In this document: positions 1 to 9,627 of the stretch, piece by piece | How positions within the stretch are numbered: the stretch's first letter is position 1 | Layout of the letters: each line of letters opens with the position of its first letter | DNA from: Chryseobacterium capnotolerans | GTDB lineage: Bacteria > Bacteroidota > Bacteroidia > Flavobacteriales > Weeksellaceae | Assembly (NCBI RefSeq): GCF_021278965.1 | Contig: NZ_CP065589.1 | Span: 625,001 to 689,000 of the forward strand | Direction: 5' to 3' | DNA: 64,000 nucleotides | The notes under the pieces: model-generated | Database searches by the model: none | Seen by the model: only the letters and a program-made list of their open reading frames with translations | Told to the model about the DNA's origin: nothing | Position numbers and translations under genes: made by a program

Positions 1-1
1 G

Positions 2-646
2 CCTTTTATGACTACTGTTTTTACAGCATCCTCTCACCACCCATTCAAGATTCCTGAAAAGTATCAGGGGAAATTCAAAAAAGGGAAAATAGAAATGCAT
101 GAGCCGATACAGTATACGGATTATGCCATTAAGAAATATTTTGAAACGGCTAAAAAACAACCCTGGTTTCACAATACGATTTTCATCTTCACAGGAGATC
201 ATACCAACCAGGTGTATTATCCGGAATATGAAAAAGCAATGAATCGTTTTGCTGTTCCATTGGTTTTATATTCTCCTAATCCAGAATACCAACTTAAAGG
301 TGAAAATCCTGAGATTGCTCAGCAAATAGATATTTATCCTACACTAGCAGACCTGATTGGTTACAACAAACCTATCAGAAGCTGGGGGAGAAGTTTGGTA
401 AGTGATAAAAAATACCCGGGGATTATGGTAAATTCAGATGGAAGTAATGAGCAGTTTATCATCGGAAATTATATTTATCGTTTTGATGGCAAGGATATTG
501 TCGGAGTATATGATAAATCTGACCTTGCCCTTGAAAAGAATCTGATTGGCCAATTAAAAACCCCTGAAGTAGAACAGGGAAAACAAACGGCAAAAGCTTG
601 GTATCAGGATTATATGGATAGGGTGATTAATAGAAAGCTTAATTAA
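2..646 (+). CDS. LTA synthase / sulfatase family protein, C-terminal part
   Basis: The reading frame is open from the window edge, so the 5' part and true start lie outside. The visible roughly 214 residues match the C-terminal half of the alkaline-phosphatase-like fold used by lipoteichoic-acid-synthase/phosphoglycerol-transferase proteins. They contain an ASSHHPF segment near the start, a TGDH metal-ligand motif around residue 56, and a late IDIYPTLADLIG segment typical of sulfatases. In Gram-negative Bacteroidota such proteins are usually multi-pass membrane enzymes acting on periplasmic glycerol- or ethanolamine-phosphate groups, but the substrate cannot be read here. The membrane domain is not in the window. 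Confidence 0.8.
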   Translation, partial: PFMTTVFTASSHHPFKIPEKYQGKFKKGKIEMHEPIQYTDYAIKKYFETAKKQPWFHNTIFIFTGDHTNQVYYPEYEKAMNRFAVPLVLYSPNPEYQLKGENPEIAQQIDIYPTLADLIGYNKPIRSWGRSLVSDKKYPGIMVNSDGSNEQFIIGNYIYRFDGKDIVGVYDKSDLALEKNLIGQLKTPEVEQGKQTAKAWYQDYMDRVINRKLN

Positions 647-769
647 GTGAATCCATTTATAAGGTCTTTTATGCTTTGTATAATAAAAGTTTTTGTTCGT
701 TAAGAATTAATTTATATTTTTATCAATACATAGAAAAGTATATTGTATTAAAATTAAAACTATAGAAAT

Positions 770-1189
770 ATGAAAAAAATAATGTTCACATTTGCACTTT
801 CTTTATTTGGTGTGATGACATTTGCACAGATAGAAGGAAAGTGGAAGACAGTAGATGATGAAACCAAGCAGGCTAAATCTATTGTTGAAATCTTCAAGAA
901 GTCAGACGGAAAGTATTATGGAAAGGTTTCTCAGTTATTGATAAAACCTGCTGATCCTAACTGTACCGCTTGTAAAGATGATAGGAAAGGTAAACCAATC
1001 TTAGGATTAGAAATCATTAGAGGATTGAAAAAAGAAGGTGATGAATTTACCGGAGGTAGTATTACTGACCCTAAAACAGGTAAAACTTATAAATGTACCA
1101 TTACAAAAAGCGGAGATAAGCTTAATGTAAGAGGGTATTTGGGATTATCATTATTAGGAAGAACCCAGGTTTGGGAGAAAGCTAATTAA
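770..1189 (+). CDS. DUF2147 family secreted protein
   Basis: This 139-residue protein has a signal peptide of about 19 residues ending in FAQ. The mature part begins with a GKW strand and carries a CxxC pair (CTAC), a DPKTGKTY segment and a final RGYLGLSLLGRTQVW. This order is the hallmark of DUF2147, a small periplasmic lipocalin-like beta-barrel family of unknown biochemical role. It stands alone between a sulfatase-family gene and an ECF sigma operon, and is followed by a hairpin terminator. The ATG start is supported by the signal peptide. Family assignment is fairly secure; function is unknown. Confidence 0.85.
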   Translation: MKKIMFTFALSLFGVMTFAQIEGKWKTVDDETKQAKSIVEIFKKSDGKYYGKVSQLLIKPADPNCTACKDDRKGKPILGLEIIRGLKKEGDEFTGGSITDPKTGKTYKCTITKSGDKLNVRGYLGLSLLGRTQVWEKAN

Positions 1190-1213
1190 TATAAGTTTAA
1201 ATAGAATTTTAAA

Positions 1214-1246
1214 ATGGCATTTCAGAAATGAAATGTCATTTTTTTT
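1214..1246 (+). terminator. Rho-independent terminator after the DUF2147 gene
   Basis: A 10-bp stem with one G-T wobble (1214-1223 with 1230-1239) and a 6-nt loop runs directly into a stretch of eight or more T. Confidence 0.8.
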
Positions 1247-1288
1247 GGAAAATATGTAACGAAAATAAAATCTCCCCACTTATAGATT

Positions 1289-1786
1289 ATGAGCACCGGA
1301 CAGGAGAAAATATTTATCGAATTTTTTAAGCCTAATCAAAAGCTTATCCACAAAATATGTAGGATATATACAGACAATGCTGAAGATCATGAAGACCTTT
1401 TCCAGGAAATCACCATTCAGTTATGGAAATCATTTTCCACATTTAAAGGAGATTCCAAGTTTTCTACCTGGATGTATCGTGTAGCGCTTAATACGGCGAT
1501 TACACTATTCAGAAAACCTAAGAAACAGAACTCGCAAGCAGTAGATGTTGATGTCTCATCCCTTAGAATAGAGTACGAAACTTACGAAGATGACGAGCAT
1601 AAACTGCAAAAAATGTATAAGGCAATCTATGAGTTGTCTGATGTAGAGAAAGCTTTAATCATGATGTATCTGGAAGATAAACCTTATAAAGAAATAGGGG
1701 AGATCCTTGGTATTACAGAAGGGAATGCAAGAGTAAAAATGAACAGAGCAAAAAATAATTTGAAAACCAAAATAAACACAAAATAA
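1289..1786 (+). CDS. RNA polymerase sigma factor, ECF type
   Basis: The 165-residue protein has the two-domain ECF layout. Region 2 carries DLFQEITIQLWKSFSTF and WMYRVALNTAITLFR, and region 4 carries YKEIGEILGITEGNARVKMNRA. It would direct RNA polymerase to a stress or envelope regulon. It is followed after 1 nt by a four-helix membrane protein, which suggests co-translation and a role for that protein in controlling sigma activity. A clear paralogue, also paired with a membrane protein, lies at 61471-61962 on the other strand. The stimulus is unknown. Confidence 0.93.
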   Translation: MSTGQEKIFIEFFKPNQKLIHKICRIYTDNAEDHEDLFQEITIQLWKSFSTFKGDSKFSTWMYRVALNTAITLFRKPKKQNSQAVDVDVSSLRIEYETYEDDEHKLQKMYKAIYELSDVEKALIMMYLEDKPYKEIGEILGITEGNARVKMNRAKNNLKTKINTK

Positions 1787-1787
1787 T

Positions 1788-2405
1788 ATGGACGAATTAG
1801 AATTATTGAAAAAAGACTGGAATAAAGAATCATATGATTTTAAAGAATATTCCGAAAATGATATTTATAATATGATAAAGCATAAATCTGTTTCTGTAAC
1901 CAAAACTTTACTTCTTATCGGTATGGTTGAACTTGTATTATGGGCCTTGTATGGGTGTCTGGATGAGCAGTTTCCTTATATAAGAGTTGCTTTATTTTTA
2001 ATTTTTACAGGATTAATCCTTTTTCTGTTCAATAGAATGAAAACCGGACAGGATAGCATAACATTAATGAAAAGTATTTTGAACCTGAGAACTCTCATTT
2101 TAGCATATGCATGTATTTCATTGATCCTGATGATTACAGACAATATTATTCATTTCGATCATAATGTAAGAGATTTTATGGCAGGATCCAAGGACGGTTG
2201 GAACAGTACTCATAATATAAAAGCCTTACCTACCAATCCTGATACAATGATACCCGGGATAGCAAATTATATAATTTTTGGAATTGTTGTCCTGATTGGA
2301 CTTTATATTCTATATGTAATTTATAAAAGAACCTACGGGAAAATTTTGCAGGATCTCAGAAAAAATTATAAAGAACTGAGCCTTCAGGAAGAAATAAGAG
2401 TTTAA
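1788..2405 (+). CDS. Four-helix membrane protein paired with the ECF sigma factor
   Basis: This 205-residue protein has a cytoplasmic-looking N-terminus of about 40 residues (LELLKKDWN...), then four hydrophobic segments near residues 42-62, 68-85, 102-122 and 160-183, and a basic tail. It starts 1 nt after the sigma gene. It has the same architecture as the protein at 60804-61478: an acidic/amphipathic N-terminus with an LxxLKKxW motif, four helices and a basic tail. It does not resemble the classical zinc anti-sigma family. A role in holding or regulating the sigma factor is inferred from the two conserved pairs. Confidence 0.7.
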   Translation: MDELELLKKDWNKESYDFKEYSENDIYNMIKHKSVSVTKTLLLIGMVELVLWALYGCLDEQFPYIRVALFLIFTGLILFLFNRMKTGQDSITLMKSILNLRTLILAYACISLILMITDNIIHFDHNVRDFMAGSKDGWNSTHNIKALPTNPDTMIPGIANYIIFGIVVLIGLYILYVIYKRTYGKILQDLRKNYKELSLQEEIRV

Positions 2406-2406
2406 C

Positions 2407-2555
2407 AAAGGAGGCTGGAACAAGGAAGCTGGAAGCTATTATTAGCCATTTTTTAATAATGGGAATGATGTTAATTTTAAAAAGTAAATGAAAGTGTATT
2501 GATATATTCTTTCAAACTACATTAAACTTCCCTCTTCCAGCTTCCAGCCTCCTTT
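2407..2555. repeat. Palindromic intergenic repeat, GGAGGCTGGAA family
   Basis: A perfect 14-bp inverted arm (2407-2420 with 2542-2555) and a second 12-bp inverted pair (2424-2435 with 2533-2544) enclose about 100 bp of AT-rich sequence. Similar arms occur at 34573-34834, 62050-62210 and, as a single arm, near 24388. The element lies between the ECF operon and pdhB and has no open reading frame. It resembles a REP- or MITE-like dispersed element. Confidence 0.75.
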
Positions 2556-2647
2556 CCAGTAAAACGTCCTTTTTTGAATTATTATTAATATTGAAGTATC
2601 TTGTTCAAATGAAACGCCTTTTTATTATGTGTATAATAAAAAAACAC

Positions 2648-2655
2648 TATTTTTG
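2648..2655 (+). promoter_or_regulatory. Putative -7 box for pdhB
   Basis: TATTTTTG fits the Bacteroidota TAnnTTTG consensus and lies about 25 nt before the pdhB start. No clear TTG -33 element was seen. Confidence 0.5.
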
Positions 2656-2678
2656 TAGTCTAAATTTTTCAAGAAAAT

Positions 2679-3659
2679 ATGGCAGAATATACTTTTCGTG
2701 AGGTAATTGCACAGGCAATGAGCGAGGAAATGCGTAAAGACGAATCCATTTACCTGATGGGGGAGGAAGTGGCAGAATATAATGGTGCATATAAAGCTTC
2801 AAAAGGAATGCTGGATGAATTTGGTCCAAAAAGAGTGATCGATACACCGATTGCAGAACTTGGATTTACAGGGATCTCTGTAGGAGCAGCAATGAATGGG
2901 AACAGACCTATCGTAGAATTTATGACATTCAATTTCTCTTTAGTAGGAATTGACCAGATTATTAATAATGCGGCGAAAATCCGTCAAATGAGTGGTGGAC
3001 AGTGGAACTGCCCAATCGTTTTCCGTGGACCTACAGCTTCTGCAGGACAATTAGGAGCTACACACTCTCAGGCTTTCGAAGGTTGGTTTGCCAACTGTCC
3101 GGGGCTTAAAGTAGTCGTACCTTCAAACCCTTATGATGCAAAAGGATTATTGAAAACAGCTATTCAAGATAACGACCCGGTTATTTTCATGGAATCTGAG
3201 CAGATGTATGGTGATAAAATGGAAATTCCTGAAGAAGAGTACTATTTACCTATCGGAAAAGCAGATATTAAAAGAGAAGGTAAAGATGTTACTTTAGTTT
3301 CTTTTGGTAAGATTATGAAGTTGGCATTACAAGCTGCTGAAGACATGGAAAAAGAAGGAATCTCTGTAGAGGTAATTGACCTTAGAACAGTTCGTCCTTT
3401 AGATTTTGATACTATTTTAGCATCTGTAAAGAAAACAAATAGATTAGTAATCTTAGAAGAGGCTTGGCCATTTGGATCAATATCTTCTGAAATCACTTAT
3501 ATGGTACAACAAAAAGCATTCGATTATTTAGATGCTCCAATCAAGAGAATTACAACTCCTGATGCTCCAGCACCATATTCAGCTGCATTATTCGCAGAAT
3601 GGTTCCCTAAGCTTGAAAAAGTAAAAGAGGAAATCAAAAAAGCAATGTACGTTAAGTAA
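2679..3659 (+). CDS. pdhB: Pyruvate dehydrogenase complex E1 component, beta subunit
   Basis: The 326-residue protein is full length for the beta subunit of thiamine-diphosphate E1 enzymes. It has the N-terminal FREVIAQAMSEEM segment, GEEVAEYNGAYKASKG, an IAELGFTGISVGAAMNG stretch with the glutamate that activates the cofactor, and the C-terminal transketolase-like domain (VIDLRTVRPLDFDTI, EEAWPFGSISSEI). It would convert pyruvate with E1-alpha and hand acetyl groups to E2. The alpha and E2 genes are not adjacent here. A branched-chain 2-oxoacid enzyme is possible, but the sequence pattern favours pyruvate. Confidence 0.9.
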   Translation: MAEYTFREVIAQAMSEEMRKDESIYLMGEEVAEYNGAYKASKGMLDEFGPKRVIDTPIAELGFTGISVGAAMNGNRPIVEFMTFNFSLVGIDQIINNAAKIRQMSGGQWNCPIVFRGPTASAGQLGATHSQAFEGWFANCPGLKVVVPSNPYDAKGLLKTAIQDNDPVIFMESEQMYGDKMEIPEEEYYLPIGKADIKREGKDVTLVSFGKIMKLALQAAEDMEKEGISVEVIDLRTVRPLDFDTILASVKKTNRLVILEEAWPFGSISSEITYMVQQKAFDYLDAPIKRITTPDAPAPYSAALFAEWFPKLEKVKEEIKKAMYVK

Positions 3660-3670
3660 TCATAATAGAA

Positions 3671-3695
3671 AAAAACTTCCGAAAGGAAGTTTTTT
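3671..3695 (+). terminator. Terminator after pdhB
   Basis: An AACTTCC/GGAAGTT stem with a GAAA tetraloop is followed by a T run. Confidence 0.85.
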
Positions 3696-3743
3696 CATTT
3701 ATTATATTCATGAAGAAAAATTCATGACGTCATAAAATTAGTA

Positions 3744-3751
3744 TAAATTTG
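3744..3751 (+). promoter_or_regulatory. Putative -7 box for the KUP transporter
   Basis: TAAATTTG lies 25 nt before the start codon and matches TAnnTTTG exactly. Confidence 0.55.
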
Positions 3752-3776
3752 CGCCTTTAAATTAAATTAAGCTGAT

Positions 3777-5771
3777 ATGGCAGAAGTTACAGAAGATGGT
3801 TACCACTTCGACATAAAGAAACTTTCCTTTATTGGAGTTTTAGTGTCTCTAGGGATTGTTTTTGGAGATATTGGTACCTCTCCGCTTTACGTAATGAAAG
3901 CAATTGTGAATGCAAGGTCTCAAGGGAGTAATATGCCTTTCAATGAATATATAGAAGGTGCCCTTTCTTGTATTATTTGGACACTTACTCTTCAGACTAC
4001 CATAAAATATGTAATCATTGCTTTAAGGGCAGATAATAAAGGGGAGGGAGGAATTCTTGCCTTATTTTCTCTAGTTAAGAATCTGAAAAAAGGATGGCTT
4101 TATCTTATAGCCATTGTAGGAGCTGCTGCACTTATTGCAGATGGGGTAATTACACCATCACTTACCGTGATGTCAGCTATTGAAGGTCTTGAAATTTATA
4201 ATCCACATACTCCTGTTGTTCCTATTACCATTGGAATTCTCATTGCAATTTTTGTGGTACAGCAATTCGGAACCAGCTTTATTGGAAAGTTTTTTGGTCC
4301 CGTAATGGTGGTTTGGTTTTTAGTATTAGGAGGTTTAGGGGTAATGCATTTGAGTGAAAATTTTGAAATTCTAAGATCTTTTAACCCTTATTACGCATAC
4401 AAACTCATTGTAAACTCTCCAAGTGCAATAGTTATTTTAGGTGCAGTGTTCCTTTGTACAACTGGAGCAGAGGCTCTTTATTCAGATTTAGGACATTGCG
4501 GAGCTAAAAATATAAGAGTAAGCTGGGGATTTGTTAAAATAATGCTTATTTTAAATTATCTTGGACAAGGAGCTTGGCTTCTAACAAACTTTGAAAAACC
4601 AGGTTTTTCTGTTGTAAACCCATTCTTTGGGATTATGGAAGAATGGATGATTATACCAGGAGTAATTTTAGCAACAGCTGCCGCTATTATTGCTAGCCAG
4701 GCTTTGATTACGGGTTCTTTTACCATTTTTTCTGAAGCAATGTCGCTCAACCTTTGGCCTAATCAAAAAATTGACTATCCTTCTGGAGTTAAAGGACAAA
4801 TGTATATCCCTAGAATCAATTGGGGCCTTTTAATTTTATGCATTATTGTAGTGCTGCACTTCAGAGAATCTGGAAAAATGGAAGCAGCTTATGGACTTTC
4901 CATTACAGTAACAATGTTAATGACAACCATTCTACTTATTTTTTGGTTGTTGAAACATAGAGTAAGTAAAGTTTTAATATTATTATTTGCTTTAGTCTAT
5001 TTGGCTATTGAGTTAGGCTTCTTCAGTGCAAATATCATTAAGTTCATGGAAGGAGGATGGATCACCGTAGTATTAGCCGGTTCTATTGGAATCTCTATGT
5101 ATGCATGGTATAATGGAAGGTTAATCAAAACAAGATTTATCCAATTTGTGAAGATTGACAAATATATATCCATTCTTAAAGATATGAAGTTGGATGAAAC
5201 CATTCCCAAATATGCCACAAACTTAGCTTATCTGAGCCGTGCTAAAAGAAATGATGAAGTAGAATCTAAAATTATTTATTCTATCATCAAAAAACAGCCG
5301 AAAAGAGCAGATCATTACTTTATTCTAAGTATTGTGAATCAGGAAGATCCGTATACATTCAAGTATACGGTTGATGAAATTCTTCCCGGAACTGTTTATA
5401 AAATTAACTTCCTTCTTGGATTTAAAGTAGATAGAAGAATCAATGATTATTTCAATATGGTATTGAAAGATCTTATGGCAGATGGAACTATTCCTTCAAG
5501 AAGCAGCCACCCGTCTCTAAGAGCTCATGACATACCGCCGGATTTGAAATATGTAATTATAGATAATACTTATATCAACGATATACTTTTAACTGTTAAA
5601 CAGAAGATTACCCTTAATATTTACAACTTTGTAAAATATATAGGAAGTGATGACTTTAAGGCGTGGGGAGTGTCTTCACATAACGTAGAAGTAGAGTCTG
5701 CCCCTATTACAGAGCTTACTGTTTATGACAATAAAATTGAACAATCTGGGTATTACCGTCATAACTCTTAA
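3777..5771 (+). CDS. kup: KUP/HAK/KT family potassium transporter
   Basis: The 664-residue protein carries the family signature GIVFGDIGTSPLYV near residue 28 and about twelve hydrophobic helices over the first 450 residues. A cytosolic C-terminal domain of some 200 residues follows, as expected for Kup proteins. It should import potassium by proton symport at the inner membrane. It stands alone between a terminator and a Fur-family gene, with a good -7 box upstream. Full length with no missing motifs. Confidence 0.93.
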   Translation: MAEVTEDGYHFDIKKLSFIGVLVSLGIVFGDIGTSPLYVMKAIVNARSQGSNMPFNEYIEGALSCIIWTLTLQTTIKYVIIALRADNKGEGGILALFSLVKNLKKGWLYLIAIVGAAALIADGVITPSLTVMSAIEGLEIYNPHTPVVPITIGILIAIFVVQQFGTSFIGKFFGPVMVVWFLVLGGLGVMHLSENFEILRSFNPYYAYKLIVNSPSAIVILGAVFLCTTGAEALYSDLGHCGAKNIRVSWGFVKIMLILNYLGQGAWLLTNFEKPGFSVVNPFFGIMEEWMIIPGVILATAAAIIASQALITGSFTIFSEAMSLNLWPNQKIDYPSGVKGQMYIPRINWGLLILCIIVVLHFRESGKMEAAYGLSITVTMLMTTILLIFWLLKHRVSKVLILLFALVYLAIELGFFSANIIKFMEGGWITVVLAGSIGISMYAWYNGRLIKTRFIQFVKIDKYISILKDMKLDETIPKYATNLAYLSRAKRNDEVESKIIYSIIKKQPKRADHYFILSIVNQEDPYTFKYTVDEILPGTVYKINFLLGFKVDRRINDYFNMVLKDLMADGTIPSRSSHPSLRAHDIPPDLKYVIIDNTYINDILLTVKQKITLNIYNFVKYIGSDDFKAWGVSSHNVEVESAPITELTVYDNKIEQSGYYRHNS

Positions 5772-5839
5772 TCCCTGGAGCTTTTAAACCATACTATCTA
5801 TTTAAATAAAATTCAATAAATTTGTAGATAATTTTTTTA

Positions 5840-6312
5840 ATGGATACAATACAAAAAGAAAAAAATATAGCTTTGATCAAGGATGTTTTAAGAAACTACT
5901 TACTAGAAAAAGGGTTCAGAAACACTCCTGAAAGATATACGATATTAGAAGAAATTTATAATATGGATCATCACTTTAATGTTGATGATCTGTATCTTCT
6001 GATGATGCAGAAGAAATATCATGTTTCGAAAGCAACTATTTACAATACGATTGAGATTTTCCTTGATGCCGGATTAATCCGTAAACATCAGTTCGGAGAA
6101 AAAACCTTGACGTCTTCATCTTATGAGAAATCTTATTTTGATAAACAGCATGATCACTTGGTGATCTACAAAAAGATTCTGATAAAGAAATCGAAGAAAT
6201 TATTGAATTCTGTGACCCAAGAATTCAAGGAATCAAAGAAGCCATTGAAGAAGCATTTGGCGTAAAAATTGATTCTCATTCGCTATATTTTTATGGCACT
6301 AAGAATGACTAA
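5840..6312 (+). CDS. Fur family transcriptional regulator (frameshifted in this sequence)
   Basis: The first 110 residues give a Fur-type winged helix: LEKGFRNTPERYTILEEIY, then VSKATIYNTIEIFLDAGLI. After the A5 run at 6170-6174 the frame is lost. Adding one A restores the dimerisation domain with EFCDPRIQ and an ending SLYFYGTKND, stopping at 6312, 4 nt before the next gene. The repaired length of 157 residues is normal for the family. Metal specificity (iron, zinc or peroxide) cannot be decided, and the usual CxxC zinc pairs are not evident. The break is most likely a sequencing error. Confidence 0.85.
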
Positions 6313-6315
6313 TTA

Positions 6316-8055
6316 ATGAGAATAATCCTTTTTCTGTTTATCTTTATTTCTACGCTTAGCTTTGCGCAGGATAAAACTCCTGTGAAGAGAGATCCTTATC
6401 TCACCCCTTCTCCTGCAAAGCAGCAGCCATTGAAACCTGAAGATAAAATCAAACTTATCAACGCAGATAAAATTATTAAAGATCCCGCCAAATATGACGG
6501 TAATCAATATTTTGTAGGAAATGTTCAGATAGAACAAAAGGGATCTATACTTACGGCAGATGAAGTTGTTCTTTATAGTGAAGAAAACTTTGCCAAAGCA
6601 ATTGGAAATGCAAAACTTCAGAATGCGGACGGCTCTGTTATTACAGCAGGGGAAATGGAGTATGATGGGAATACGCAGAAAGGTGTTGCCAGAAAAAATG
6701 TTGTCCTGACGGATCCTAAGCAGACCATCAAAACTGATATTCTGTATTATGATAAACTATCGAGTCAGGCTTATTTTAATACAGGAGGTACCATTTCTGA
6801 CAGCCAGGGAAATGTAATGTATACCAAGTCTGCTACCTATTTTCTGGATACCAAAATGATTGATTTTGTAGGTAATGTGAAAATTGACAATGCCCAATAT
6901 ATCATTGAAGGAGTAAATATCAAGCAGAACCAGAATACCAAAGTAGCTGAATTTTTCGGACCTACAACCATTACCAATAGAGCCAATCCTAAAAATAGAG
7001 TGTATACGGAAAGAGGAACCTATAGGATGGAAACCAAAGAAGCTTTCCTGAACAAAAATTCCAAGATCTTTTATAATGATAAAATCCTTACCGGTGAGGA
7101 TATGTATTTTAATCAGATCACAGGTTTTGGAAAAGCTACCGGTAATGTAAAACTGGATGATCCGAAAGAAAGGAGATATATGAAAGGTGGCTATGGTGAA
7201 ATCTTTGAGAAAAAAGATTCTTCAATGATGACCAAAGGTCCTTACGCTGTTAAAATTATGGAAAAAGATACCGCCTATTTTGCTGCTGAGAAAATCATAT
7301 CCTATCAAAAACCGGACTCTTTAGATATCAAAATAAAAAAGAGCTTTTTAAGAGCCTATAGAAAAGCAAGAATATATAAATCCAATGCACAGGGAAGAGC
7401 AGATTCTATATCCTTTAATGAAACGGATGGTATTATGCACATGTACACAAAACCGATCTTATGGAGCGGGGAAAAGCAGGTGACTGGTGACAAAGTTGAA
7501 GCCTATTTTAATACTCAGAATGAAAATATAGATTCCTTAAAAGTTATTGGAAATGCTTTAGCTATTAGTAAAGTAGACTCTTTAACTCTGAAAGATGAAT
7601 TCAATCAGGTAAAAGGTAAGTACATGACAGTATATTATCAGGGTAATGATATTAAAGAGGCTAGAGTAGTGGGGAATGCACAATCTATTGCTTATGTAGA
7701 TGATGTAAACAAAGAAACCCAGAAGCCGGAAAGAATTGGGATTACACTTTCTGCATGTGGTATTATCGGCGCTTTATTTGAGGAAAGGGCTTTACAGATT
7801 ATTTCCTGTAGCATCGGTGCTACTGCTGATACTTATCCAATGAGTAAAATAGAACCTTCAAGAAGAAAGTTTCCGGATTTCAACTGGAATACGAAAGACC
7901 GGATCAGGAAATGGCAGGATATATTGGTCGACAGTCCAAATTATGAAGAGATAAAATATTCTTCGGATAATGAATTGTATGATCAGGCTCAGGATGCTAT
8001 AGAGAAAGAACGGGCTAAAGAAGAAGCTAAAAAACCTAAAAGAGTAAGAAAATAA
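6316..8055 (+). CDS. OstA-like periplasmic protein (LPS transport type)
   Basis: The 579-residue protein has a signal peptide ending in FAQ and then beta-rich OstA/LptA-like repeats. Recognisable segments are INADKI, NQYFVGNVQIEQKGS, LTADEVVLYSEEN and AIGNAKLQNADGSVITAGEMEY. Proteins of this fold form the periplasmic bridge carrying lipopolysaccharide to the outer membrane. In Bacteroidota large OstA-like proteins of this length are common. It ends in a basic Lys/Arg tail. The start lies 4 nt after the repaired end of the Fur gene, so the two are probably co-transcribed. A strong terminator follows. Confidence 0.85.
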   Translation: MRIILFLFIFISTLSFAQDKTPVKRDPYLTPSPAKQQPLKPEDKIKLINADKIIKDPAKYDGNQYFVGNVQIEQKGSILTADEVVLYSEENFAKAIGNAKLQNADGSVITAGEMEYDGNTQKGVARKNVVLTDPKQTIKTDILYYDKLSSQAYFNTGGTISDSQGNVMYTKSATYFLDTKMIDFVGNVKIDNAQYIIEGVNIKQNQNTKVAEFFGPTTITNRANPKNRVYTERGTYRMETKEAFLNKNSKIFYNDKILTGEDMYFNQITGFGKATGNVKLDDPKERRYMKGGYGEIFEKKDSSMMTKGPYAVKIMEKDTAYFAAEKIISYQKPDSLDIKIKKSFLRAYRKARIYKSNAQGRADSISFNETDGIMHMYTKPILWSGEKQVTGDKVEAYFNTQNENIDSLKVIGNALAISKVDSLTLKDEFNQVKGKYMTVYYQGNDIKEARVVGNAQSIAYVDDVNKETQKPERIGITLSACGIIGALFEERALQIISCSIGATADTYPMSKIEPSRRKFPDFNWNTKDRIRKWQDILVDSPNYEEIKYSSDNELYDQAQDAIEKERAKEEAKKPKRVRK

Positions 8056-8065
8056 TCATAAAATG

Positions 8066-8093
8066 AACCGCTTTATTGTAAAGCGGTTTTTTT
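8066..8093 (+). terminator. Terminator after the OstA-like gene
   Basis: A 10-bp AACCGCTTTA stem with a 3-nt loop is followed by a T run. Confidence 0.9.
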
Positions 8094-8725
8094 ATTTCTA
8101 ATAGTTATTTTGATCTTCTTATTGAATAAAAAGAAATAAAAAGAGGAGTTTAAAATTTTTGTTCAGCTAGGTTTTGGTTAAACAGAGCCATATTTTTTTC
8201 GGTAATTGTTAAAATGTCAATAAATTGAGTTGTTTTTGTATTTTATATCATTAAATAGTGAAAAAAATACATGTTAATTATTTTTTTTTAATCGGATTGA
8301 TAACACTAAAAATGAATGATTGAAACGCTTTGTTATTTTTATTGGAATTAAATTATTTTATTGAATTACAATATTTTATATTTTTTATATAATTGGGTTT
8401 TATTCCTGGTAAAAGTTGCTGTAAAATGTTGTTTGTATTAGTAAATATTAAAAAAGACCTTCTTCATATCATTAAATGGTGAAATTTTTGTGATTCAAAT
8501 AACAAAAAAAAACCTGAAATTGCTCAGATTTTGTTCTTAAATTTTAAATTTTAAAAATATTTTTTTTTTCTGCAATAAACATGGGATTTTCCTTTCACTA
8601 CAGCGGTGTTTATTGGTTATATTTATTCTAACATATTGGAGTTATTGTTTTTTTTATGACTATATAATTATCTAATTATAATATTTTATACATTTAATAG
8701 GTCAAGCCAATCTAAAAAAGACAAT
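8094..8725. other. Long AT-rich intergenic region without genes
   Basis: These 630 bases are very AT-rich and have no coding frame on either strand that I can support. The motif ATATCATTAAAT followed by GTGAAA occurs twice (near 8247 and 8467), about 220 bp apart. The last 100 bases hold AT-only palindromic stretches and presumably the promoter of the secreted-protein operon, but no confident TAnnTTTG box was found. Confidence 0.5.
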
Positions 8726-9626
8726 ATGAAATTAGAATTTATTATCTTGATCTTTATTATTTGTAATATAAAGATCAATGCTCAAGTTGGTATTTCGAAA
8801 ACCACGGGCTTTCAGCCGGATGTTCGGACTCAGCTGCATGTAAAGCAGGATGATTACGCTGCTAGATTACCTAGAGCGAATACAACTGCTGTATTACCTT
8901 CCTCATTAACTGGTACAACAGGAGATGGTACCCAAGGATCCATTATTTTTAACCGTGAAACAGGAAGTATTGTTCAGAATGACGGAACAAGTTGGAAAAT
9001 CTCAGATCCTATTGTGACCACCATGAAGAACAATAAAATGGCCCGTTTTATCAGATCAGGAAATGTGACCACGAGTTGTGGAACATGTGGACTGGCCTGT
9101 GGTCTTACAGTAAAGACCTGTACGGCTGCTAATATTAATTTTACAGCAGGTAGTTTCAATGACATATCTTCAGATGTTGCACTGGCTGCCACTACCAGTA
9201 ATGTAATTAATATTAATACGAAAGGACTTTATAAAATATCCTTTAAAAAGTGGAGCCATAGATATTAGTACTCCGCTTTGTGTAGGGGTTATCATCAATC
9301 TGAAATCAAGGCTGGATCTGGAAATGAGTACAGCAGCGGATGCTACCTGGAGACCTATCAATAATACAACAAGTGCTTCTACTTCAGGAGCATTATCTGT
9401 ATCAACATTGTTACCAGGATCCATTGATGTAGGGCAATCTTTAGCATTTACTTATGTAGGTGTTTTCAACGCAGGAGACAAATTGAGAATGTCACTAGGA
9501 GGTACTCAGAACATCGGTACAGGTGTTTGTACAGGAGCTTTGGGTGGTAATAACATGAGCTTTGCCATGACGAAAACCGGAAATGCTGTATCAGAAATTA
9601 TTGTTGAAAAAATAAATATGCAATAA
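8726..9626 (+). CDS. Secreted protein of unknown function, first of three (frameshifted)
   Basis: The signal peptide ends in NAQ and the mature protein begins VGIS. Next come an LHVKQDD segment, a Thr/Gly-rich stretch, then SIIFNRETGSIVQNDGTSW and a Cys cluster (CGTCGLACGLTVKTC). The frame breaks at the A5 run 9245-9249. Removing one A, or adding two, joins it to the C-terminal part ending VEKINMQ at 9626, giving about 300 residues. The C-terminal half looks beta-rich (SLAFTYVGVFNAGDKLRMSLGG), similar to jelly-roll/C1q-like domains, but this is a guess. The next gene starts 1 nt later. Confidence 0.65.
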
Positions 9627-9627
9627 G

